DNA of 5,558 bases from Candidatus Saccharibacteria bacterium UBA2834 (GTDB taxonomy: Bacteria; Patescibacteriota; Saccharimonadia; Saccharimonadales; Saccharimonadaceae), in assembly GCA_002351365.1 (NCBI GenBank), contig DEGE01000003.1, forward strand, positions 24,491-30,048, in the 5' to 3' direction. Under the pieces are notes generated by a model. The model worked only from the letters and a program-made list of their open reading frames with translations. It had not been told where the DNA came from and did no database searches. The number at the start of each line of letters is the position of its first letter. Position 1 is the stretch's first letter. Both the position numbers and the translations under genes were made by a program. Positions 1 to 3,988 of the stretch are shown in pieces.

Positions 1-594
1 ATATTTACCAAGCTTTGGCATATATTGTGGCGTCGAAATGAGAACGTCGAAATCGAGCTGTTCTTTGTCGAGGCGCTTGGTGAACTCTTCGTCTTCGGCA
101 ATGTCTGCACCGGCTGCTTTTGCGGCCTTGGCGAGGTCGAGCGGCGCGAACACGGCTACGCGGACATCTTTACCGGTACCGGCAGGTAGGGTAACGGTGG
201 CGCGAATATTCTGATCGGCCTGACGTCGGTCAACACCTAGACGAAAATGCATTTCAAGAGTGGCATCGAACTTAACGGGGCTAGTTTCGACGGCGAGCTT
301 AACGGCTTCTTCGAGGCTGTAGGCTTTGCCTTTTTCGATCTTTTCGTTAGCCTTGCGGTAGTTCTTGCCACGGCGTTCGAGGCGACTACGAGTAACTGGT
401 TTCGGGCCAGCTTTCTTTTCAGGCTCAGCGGCGGCTTCGAGCTTACGAGCTTGGCGCTCTTCCTCGGCGCGAACTTCTTCTACGTGTTTCTTAGATTTTT
501 TGCCAGCCTTGGCGAATTTTTCTTCGACAACTGGAGTTTCTTCTGCTACTGCTTCGGTAGCTTCAAGATTTTCTTTGGCTTCTTTGTCTGCCAT
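1..594 (-). CDS. rplA: 50S ribosomal protein L1, partial (C-terminus beyond window)
   Basis: Ribosomal protein L1 builds the mobile L1 stalk beside the E site of the large subunit and often represses its own mRNA. The frame is open from an ATG at 594-592 to the window edge, giving 198 residues. From about residue 73 it follows the family: RRGKNYRKA, then YSLEEAVKL, KFDATLEMHFRLGVD, DQNIRATVTLPAGTGK, VRVAVFA, AKAAGADI and finally FDVLISTPQYMPKLGK, which lies just before the GRxLGPRGLMPNPK region that falls outside. The start is supported by AAAGGA (606-601), six bases upstream. Residues 1 to about 70 form a Glu/Lys/Ala-rich extension that ordinary L1 proteins lack. The gene has its own promoter and does not directly follow rplK; a CdsA-like gene lies between them. 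Identity is very secure. The function of the extension is unknown. Confidence 0.96.
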   Translation of the reverse strand, partial: MADKEAKENLEATEAVAEETPVVEEKFAKAGKKSKKHVEEVRAEEERQARKLEAAAEPEKKAGPKPVTRSRLERRGKNYRKANEKIEKGKAYSLEEAVKLAVETSPVKFDATLEMHFRLGVDRRQADQNIRATVTLPAGTGKDVRVAVFAPLDLAKAAKAAGADIAEDEEFTKRLDKEQLDFDVLISTPQYMPKLGKY

Positions 595-658
595 AAAAAT
601 TCCTTTCGCGGTACAAGCGAGTTTTTGGCTCTCCCGTCTTAAATGTTTATATCTTATA

Positions 659-687
659 ATTATAGCACAAAACGCTTAAAAACTCAA
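659..687 (-). promoter_or_regulatory. Sigma70-type promoter of rplA
   Basis: TTGAGT (687-682) and a perfect TATAAT (664-659) are separated by 17 nt, with TG one base before the -10 (extended -10). It lies between the terminator after the CdsA-like gene and the rplA ATG, predicting a leader of roughly 55-60 nt. I could not recognise a clear L1-binding mimic of 23S rRNA in that leader. Confidence 0.85.
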
Positions 688-697
688 TAGAATCCAA

Positions 698-722
698 GAA
701 AAAGCCCCGCCGAAGCGAGGCT
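698..722 (-). terminator. Intrinsic terminator after the CdsA-like gene
   Basis: On the minus strand an 8-bp stem (AGCCTCGC/GCGGGGCT, including one G-U pair) closes on a UUCG tetraloop and is followed by a T-tract interrupted by a single C. It starts one base after the TAA of the CdsA-like gene. The G-U pair becomes a mismatch on the other strand, so it is oriented for minus-strand transcripts. Confidence 0.9.
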
Positions 723-723
723 C

Positions 724-1431
724 TTAGCCAAGAATGACTATCAGTATGCTGTAGTAGATAAAGGCGCTCGCGATACTGTCAAAGCAGTCAAGGAAACCGT
801 CGCGTGATTTAACGAACCATTCCAATTGCCCAAGGAAGGGCATATCGCGAAAAACTTCGCTGGAATCTTTAATCCCAAGTTGTCGTTTTGCCCCCGAGGC
901 GCACAAGTCGCCAATCGTGCCAAAAACCGGCGCAAATACGATGAACCAATTATCGGCGGCGGTGACATTAATCTTCAGGATATTGATCACGATTACGCAA
1001 ACGGCCCAGCTGGCAATAAATTCGCCAATGTAGCCCGCATAGGTTTTATTGGGCGAAATTTTGCGCGAAAACCAGGGATGTTTGTGGCCGAACAATCTGC
1101 CGAAAATCAGCCCGCCAGCATCGGCGGAAATTACCGCACCAAAGAACAGTATAAACTGCTTCCAGTTAGGAATAACTAGAAAGACGCATAGCGAGGCTGT
1201 TGCAATGATGCAATTTGTGGCGATGATGAAATGAGATCTTTCCGGGAAAATCCCCTTTAGATCCTTTCGGTTCGTAAAGGCCGTGAGAAATAATTCCCCG
1301 ATAGACATCACGAAACCCAATTCCATCAACCAGCGCAAGAAGACCGAGTCGAATAGGTAAGCGCTCATTACTACAATACCGGCAAGGAACAAGGTGTCGA
1401 ATATCTTGGCTTTTACGGAGACTTTCTTCAC
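724..1431 (-). CDS. Divergent CdsA-family phosphatidate cytidylyltransferase
   Basis: CdsA enzymes are integral membrane proteins that make CDP-diacylglycerol from phosphatidic acid and CTP. The product (235 aa from the GTG at 1431-1429) has about seven hydrophobic segments, near residues 10-28, 30-50, 68-87, 92-111, 134-152, 160-177 and 221-234. Family motifs are visible: D104 in SADAGGLIFGR, ISPNKT (125-130), GDL (174-176), S179, K182-R183, K188-D189 and the final D215/D218 pair. The usual PGHGG before the last aspartates is not conserved. KD is followed by 21 residues instead of about 8, ending SRDGFLDCFDS where HGGxxDRxDS is normal. GTG 1431 is preferred because GAGGTG (1443-1438) lies six bases before it; an upstream GTG at 1440 would put that same SD inside the gene. 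It has its own promoter and terminator between rplK and rplA. The family is clear, but activity and exact substrate are uncertain. Confidence 0.85.
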   Translation of the reverse strand: MKKVSVKAKIFDTLFLAGIVVMSAYLFDSVFLRWLMELGFVMSIGELFLTAFTNRKDLKGIFPERSHFIIATNCIIATASLCVFLVIPNWKQFILFFGAVISADAGGLIFGRLFGHKHPWFSRKISPNKTYAGYIGEFIASWAVCVIVINILKINVTAADNWFIVFAPVFGTIGDLCASGAKRQLGIKDSSEVFRDMPFLGQLEWFVKSRDGFLDCFDSIASAFIYYSILIVILG

Positions 1432-1437
1432 GGAAAA

Positions 1438-1443
1438 CACCTC
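1438..1443 (-). promoter_or_regulatory. Shine-Dalgarno site that decides the CdsA-like start
   Basis: GAGGTG at 1443-1438 is close to the anti-SD complement and sits six bases before GTG 1431-1429. If translation began at the in-frame GTG 1440-1438, that codon would be part of the SD itself and would have no good site upstream (only an A-rich stretch), so the shorter start is favoured. Confidence 0.65.
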
Positions 1444-1477
1444 TTTTCTATGTAATTTATCTCGTAAAGCTCCTCAT

Positions 1478-1506
1478 ATTTTAAAATAATTCGGCAAATA
1501 AGTCAA
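1478..1506 (-). promoter_or_regulatory. Sigma70-type promoter of the CdsA-like gene
   Basis: TTGACT (1506-1501) and TAAAAT (1483-1478) are separated by 17 nt. The promoter follows the rplK terminator by about 20 bases and predicts a leader of about 40 nt before GTG 1431. This makes the CdsA-like gene an independent unit. Confidence 0.8.
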
Positions 1507-1527
1507 AAATCGCATAACGTAGACATC

Positions 1528-1550
1528 AAAAATATCCCCCGAAGGGGATA
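1528..1550 (-). terminator. Intrinsic terminator of rplK
   Basis: A perfect 7-bp stem (TATCCCC/GGGGATA) closes on a classic C-UUCG-G tetraloop and is followed by five T on the minus strand. It begins 11 bases after the rplK stop codon. No coding frame crosses it. Confidence 0.93.
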
Positions 1551-1561
1551 CTTCTGAAGAA

Positions 1562-1987
1562 TTACTCAACTACTTCTACGCCCATTGAGCGAGCGGTGCC
1601 AGCAATCACTTTGCAGGCGCCTTCCTCGTCGATGGCGTTAAGTTGGTCTTTCTTGATTTCGGCAATTTCTTTAATCTGAGCCATGGTGATTTTACCAACC
1701 TTCTCAGAATTTGGCTTGCCACTACCTTTTTCGAGACCGATCTTTTCGCGGATCAAATCATCGACTGGCTGACCAAGGCAAGTCCAATCAAAGGTACGAT
1801 CTTCGTAGACCTTGATGTGAACGATAACGTTCTTGCCATGGTAATCTTTGGTAGCTTCGTTGAATGGGTTAATGAAGTCCATCATATTAAGACCCCACTG
1901 ACCGAGGGTGCTACCTACTGGCGGACCTGCCGTAGCTTTGCCACCAGGAATGCGCAGCTTAAGGTTGCCGATGCATTTCTTTGCCAT
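1562..1987 (-). CDS. rplK: 50S ribosomal protein L11
   Basis: L11 binds the GTPase-associated centre of 23S rRNA (helices 43-44) and takes part in factor binding and, in many bacteria, the stringent response. The 141 residues match the normal family length. The N-terminal domain has LKLRIPGGKATAGPPVG, LGQWGLNMMDF, FNEATKD and VYEDRTF. The C-terminal RNA-binding domain has GLEKGSGKPNSEKVGKIT, the QIKEIAEIK helix, LNAID and GTARSMGVEV. Two usually conserved positions differ: Ala20 and Ser26 replace the prolines of the common PAPPVGP segment, and the interdomain TPPA is replaced by GQPV. The start is the ATG at 1987-1985, with AAGGA about ten bases upstream. It is monocistronic, with its own promoter and terminator, so the usual rplK-rplA pairing is lost. 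Identity is very secure. Confidence 0.97.
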   Translation of the reverse strand: MAKKCIGNLKLRIPGGKATAGPPVGSTLGQWGLNMMDFINPFNEATKDYHGKNVIVHIKVYEDRTFDWTCLGQPVDDLIREKIGLEKGSGKPNSEKVGKITMAQIKEIAEIKKDQLNAIDEEGACKVIAGTARSMGVEVVE

Positions 1988-2003
1988 TTGTTAATTTTCC
2001 TTC

Positions 2004-2030
2004 TCCGGCTATTTGAAGCGCTTCGCCGGA
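2004..2030 (-). promoter_or_regulatory. Leader hairpin just upstream of the rplK ribosome-binding site
   Basis: In the predicted rplK leader, TCCGGC (2030-2025) pairs with GCCGGA (2009-2004) around a 15-nt loop that contains the self-complementary GAAGCGCTTC. The stem ends next to the SD (AAGGA), so it could affect ribosome access or bind a ribosomal protein such as L1, as in the E. coli L11 leader. I do not see the sequence hallmarks of an L1 site, so the role is inference. Confidence 0.4.
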
Positions 2031-2060
2031 AATTACGTTTAAACGTGCGTAACGCTGAAT

Positions 2061-2089
2061 ATTATAATCTGTTTTTTGCCAAAAGTCAA
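2061..2089 (-). promoter_or_regulatory. Sigma70-type promoter of rplK
   Basis: TTGACT (2089-2084) and a perfect TATAAT (2066-2061) are separated by 17 nt. It is the strongest-looking promoter of the window along with that of rplA, as expected for ribosomal protein genes. The predicted leader is about 65-70 nt and holds the hairpin described at 2004-2030. Confidence 0.87.
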
Positions 2090-2102
2090 TCTGTTGAGCA
2101 AC

Positions 2103-2128
2103 AAAAATACGGCCCCGGGCCGTATTTT
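2103..2128 (-). terminator. Intrinsic terminator after the two-membrane-segment protein
   Basis: Twelve-base perfect inverted arms (AAAATACGGCCC and its complement, 2104-2128) surround one central base, giving an 11-bp stem with a 3-nt loop and a T-tract on the minus strand. It begins one base after the stop codon of the upstream gene. A/T arms on both sides make it structurally bidirectional, but no plus-strand gene needs it. Confidence 0.9.
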
Positions 2129-2129
2129 C

Positions 2130-2693
2130 TTATTTAACGAGATGAACGAGTTCGGATAGCTCGCATTTCTCAATTTCGGCATTTAAGTCGCTGAAACAGG
2201 ATTTATCAAGGAAGATGGTTTTCTTGTTGGAGCTTGGCCTCGCCAAGATTACGATATTGTATTTAGTGACGTAAATTCCCTTAATGTCTTCAACGTTAAT
2301 CTCGTCCTCTTCGCCACTATCTTTGTGGTTGACTTTTAATTTAACCTTGGTTAAAAATACCTCATCTACTTTACCGGCTAACTTGGACTTTAGCGCTTTG
2401 GCGTCCTTTAGTGACTTAAACAGTAGTGCGGTTGCTAAAACCTCAAAGAGTATCATTAGAATAACTACAACGATCGATGACACATCCCAACCCGCGCGAA
2501 AGGCCGCTACGTAAAGGATAATTACCGCTAGGACTACCAAAATATAGCACTCTTCGGTCGTAATAAGGTTTTTGAACTTATTTTTGATATTTAGGCTAAC
2601 TTGGGCCGCATCGCTTTGGAGCGAATAGAGCTCTTCGTAACGTTTTTTGTCGTCGCTATTGGTAGACAAGACTTTTTCGGAGATTTTACTCAT
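2130..2693 (-). CDS. Unrecognised protein with two membrane segments
   Basis: I do not recognise this 187-residue protein. Residues 1-47 are charged and probably helical. Two adjacent hydrophobic segments (about 48-66 and 71-92) form a membrane hairpin with a very short turn (AGWD). Residues 93-115 are Lys-rich. The remainder alternates short hydrophobic stretches (VFLTKVKLKV, IKGIYVTKYNIVILA, KKTIFLD) with charged turns, suggesting a soluble beta-rich domain. Two transmembrane helices before a small beta domain recall YcxB-like or bacterial PH-like proteins, but that is only a resemblance. With both ends charged, the N- and C-terminal parts probably lie on the same side, likely the cytoplasm. 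No signal peptide or catalytic motif is visible. The ATG at 2693-2691 lacks an SD and sits where transcription should begin. It is a single-gene unit between nusG and rplK. Confidence 0.8.
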   Translation of the reverse strand: MSKISEKVLSTNSDDKKRYEELYSLQSDAAQVSLNIKNKFKNLITTEECYILVVLAVIILYVAAFRAGWDVSSIVVVILMILFEVLATALLFKSLKDAKALKSKLAGKVDEVFLTKVKLKVNHKDSGEEDEINVEDIKGIYVTKYNIVILARPSSNKKTIFLDKSCFSDLNAEIEKCELSELVHLVK

Positions 2694-2699
2694 GCTTAA

Positions 2700-2728
2700 A
2701 TTTTATATCAGCTTAATAAAATAAGCAA
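2700..2728 (-). promoter_or_regulatory. Promoter placing the start site at the ATG (leaderless gene)
   Basis: TTGCTT (2728-2723) and TAAAAT (2705-2700) are separated by 17 nt. Only six bases (2699-2694) separate the -10 element from the ATG at 2693, so the transcript should begin at or next to the start codon. This agrees with the absence of any Shine-Dalgarno sequence. Confidence 0.65.
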
Positions 2729-2749
2729 AAAAGGTATATTCATGCCATC

Positions 2750-2778
2750 AAAAAACTCGACCAGGTGGCCGAGTTTTT
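2750..2778 (-). terminator. Intrinsic terminator of the secE-nusG operon
   Basis: On the minus strand a 12-bp stem, AAAAACTCGGCC against GGTCGAGTTTTT (with one G-U pair), closes on the loop ACCT and runs into a T-tract. It starts five bases after the nusG stop codon. Confidence 0.9.
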
Positions 2779-2783
2779 AAGTG

Positions 2784-3335
2784 TTAGTCGTCAATCTTTT
2801 TGACTTGAAGTGCGTCAAGCTCGACGGCGGTTTCGCGACCAAACATCGAAATCATGACCTTTAGCTTACCCTTGCTAGCGTCAATCTCGGAAATTGTACC
2901 CTCAAAGCCCTTGAATGGACCGTCTGTAACGGAGACGACTTCATTGACTTCGTAATTAACGGTAAACTTAGGATCTTCGACGCCCATGCGTTTCTTGATC
3001 TTCTCAACTTCTTTATTCGAAACAGGGGTTGGCTGGGTGCCAGTACCGACGAAGCCGGTAACACCTGGTGTATTGCGAATAATATACCAAGTTTCATCCG
3101 AAAGCTTCATTTCGACTAGGACATAGCCTTGAAGAATCTTTTTGTCGGCAATACGGCGCTTGCCATTCTTGATTTCGATTTGCTTTTCCTTTGGCACCAA
3201 AGCGTCAAAGATTTTGTCGGCAAAGTCAACCGTATCAAGACGTTGCTTGATAGAATCGGCTACCTTGTCTTCGTAGCCAGAGTATGTCGAAATTGCATAC
3301 CAGGCACGTGTGTCATCATAACGGTTAACGGCCAT
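2784..3335 (-). CDS. nusG: Transcription termination/antitermination factor NusG
   Basis: NusG binds the RNA polymerase clamp, modulates pausing and, through its C-terminal domain, contacts either ribosomal protein S10 or Rho. The 183 residues are close to E. coli length (181). The NGN domain (about 11-112) shows AWYAISTYSGYE, LVPKEKQIEIKNGKRR, the GYVLVEM strand (70-76) and RNTPGVTGFVG (87-97). The KOW domain (about 130-183) shows VVSVTDGPFKGFEGTI and SMFGRETAVELDALQVKKI; F165 occupies the place of the E. coli NusG phenylalanine that contacts S10 and Rho. The ATG at 3335-3333 overlaps the secE stop by one base (TAATG), with GGAGGAA (3349-3343) upstream, so it is co-transcribed and probably translationally coupled. 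It is followed by a terminator rather than by rplK. Identity is very secure. Confidence 0.98.
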   Translation of the reverse strand: MAVNRYDDTRAWYAISTYSGYEDKVADSIKQRLDTVDFADKIFDALVPKEKQIEIKNGKRRIADKKILQGYVLVEMKLSDETWYIIRNTPGVTGFVGTGTQPTPVSNKEVEKIKKRMGVEDPKFTVNYEVNEVVSVTDGPFKGFEGTISEIDASKGKLKVMISMFGRETAVELDALQVKKIDD

Positions 3336-3898
3336 TACATGTTTCCTCCGATTAGTTTATTGAATGCAAGCTTGAGCAATGCGTCGAGCAGGCCAAGACA
3401 GATTGCTGCAATTGCTACATAGCCGATTACGGCAAGGGTTAATTTCCAGGTCTCTTTGCGATTTGGCCAACGGACTTGGCGAATTTCGCGAATTGCGCCG
3501 CGGAAATAGCCTGGGTGCTCATCTCGGTGCTCGATTTTAAGCTCTTTGAGCTCTTTTTTAACGTTCTTTTTAATGCGCTTTGCGTCTTCCTTGGAAGTGG
3601 TCTTCTTAATCTTTTTGAGCTGAGATTTAATTTTAGCCTTTTTAGCCTTATATTCTTCCTTGATAGCGCGTTTTTCGGCTTTGTCTTTTTCGCGCATTTC
3701 TAAGTCGTGCTCGGCTTGTTGTTCGAGCTTACTTTTGATAACTTTTTTGTTTTCGCTACCTTTAGCTTTGACGGTGACTTTTCTGGTAGGAGTAATCTCT
3801 TCGAGATCATCAGTTTCTGGCTTTTTGACGACTTTCTCTTTAGTTGCTTCTTTCTTTGGAGCGTCGTCTTTTGCCTTAATTCGTGTAACGTTTGCCAT
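3335..3898 (-). CDS. secE: Preprotein translocase subunit SecE with long charged N-terminal extension
   Basis: SecE is the essential clamp of the SecYEG channel in the cytoplasmic membrane. The recognisable SecE core is confined to about residues 131-187: an amphipathic segment YFRGAIREIRQVRWPNRKET with the diagnostic WP (144-145), then one transmembrane helix (about 152-177). Many bacterial SecE proteins consist of little more than this core (about 60 residues). Here it is preceded by about 125 residues very rich in Lys and Glu. Of these, 1-55 are Pro/Asp/Thr-containing and probably disordered, and 56-125 have a pattern compatible with a long charged helix or coiled coil. The start is the ATG at 3898-3896, with AAGGGAG seven bases upstream. 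It is first in an operon with nusG, the conserved gene order. The core assignment is secure; the extension's role is unknown. Confidence 0.95.
   Translation of the reverse strand: MANVTRIKAKDDAPKKEATKEKVVKKPETDDLEEITPTRKVTVKAKGSENKKVIKSKLEQQAEHDLEMREKDKAEKRAIKEEYKAKKAKIKSQLKKIKKTTSKEDAKRIKKNVKKELKELKIEHRDEHPGYFRGAIREIRQVRWPNRKETWKLTLAVIGYVAIAAICLGLLDALLKLAFNKLIGGNM
3343..3349 (-). promoter_or_regulatory. nusG ribosome-binding site inside the end of secE
   Basis: GGAGGAA, within the last codons of secE, lies nine bases (measured from GGAGG) before the nusG ATG. Together with the TAATG overlap at 3337-3333 it allows re-initiation by ribosomes finishing secE. Confidence 0.8.
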
Positions 3899-3911
3899 TA
3901 GTTGCTCCCTT

Positions 3912-3932
3912 AAAAAATAGTCCTAACGGACT
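3912..3932 (-). terminator. Small hairpin plus T-tract in the secE leader (possible attenuator)
   Basis: AGTCC (3932-3928) and GGACT (3923-3919) pair around a GTTA loop, followed by A and six T (3917-3912), immediately before the secE Shine-Dalgarno sequence. This is the layout of a weak intrinsic terminator inside the predicted leader. The 5-bp stem is short, so it may only pause polymerase or be without effect. Confidence 0.4.
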
Positions 3933-3944
3933 CTTGTCAAGAGT
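3930..3944 (-). promoter_or_regulatory. Perfect 15-nt dyad overlapping the secE promoter start region
   Basis: ACTCTTG and CAAGAGT (7-nt arms, one central base) form a perfect inverted repeat. It overlaps the end of the -10 element and the predicted transcription start of secE-nusG, the position expected for a repressor operator. The binding protein, if any, is unknown. Confidence 0.4.
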
Positions 3945-3970
3945 ATAACAAAAAGCCAGCACTTTTGCAA
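3942..3970 (-). promoter_or_regulatory. Probable promoter of secE-nusG, overlapping the upstream terminator
   Basis: TTGCAA (3970-3965, in the loop of the phosphorylase terminator) and TATACT (3947-3942) are separated by 17 nt. The start should fall near 3935, giving a leader of about 37 nt that keeps the SD intact. A TTGACA at 3940-3935 is a perfect -35 by itself, but its only -10 candidates would start transcription inside the SD. Confidence 0.6.
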
Positions 3971-3978
3971 ATGCTGGC
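3950..3978 (-). terminator. Intrinsic terminator of the phosphorylase gene
   Basis: GCCAGCA and TGCTGGC form a perfect 7-bp stem around a 10-nt loop and are followed by five T on the minus strand. It lies ten bases after the phosphorylase stop codon. The plus strand also has a T-rich run (3981-3990), so the hairpin may work both ways. Confidence 0.88.
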
Positions 3979-3988
3979 CATTCTTTTT

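Noticed and set aside
247..679. Plus-strand open frames rich in Phe or Ser opposite rplA
   Set aside because: They are complements of the Glu/Lys-rich L1 tail (GAA/AAG read as TTC/CTT). The L1 frame matches the family closely and has a promoter and RBS.
826..1234. Plus-strand open frames opposite the CdsA-like gene
   Set aside because: The minus frame carries conserved CdsA motifs and membrane segments; these frames have no recognisable content.
1432..1440. GTG at 1440-1438 as the CdsA-like start
   Set aside because: That GTG is part of the best Shine-Dalgarno match (GAGGTG), which is well spaced for the GTG at 1431 instead. It remains a possible alternative that adds three residues.
2035..2046. 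Palindrome ACGTTTAAACGT as a protein operator
   Set aside because: It is a single copy, lies downstream of the promoter in the rplK leader and could be chance in A/T-rich sequence; it is mentioned only as part of the leader structure.
1643..2137. Long plus-strand open frame (164 codons) opposite rplK
   Set aside because: It lies antisense to a certain L11 gene, runs through the rplK promoter and into the terminator at 2103-2128, and shows no domain-like sequence.
3912..3940. Second secE promoter using the perfect -35 TTGACA at 3940-3935
   Set aside because: The available -10 candidates are poor (TATTTT at 15 nt, TTTTTT at 17 nt), and transcription would start within the secE SD. The TTGACA is better explained as the centre of the dyad.
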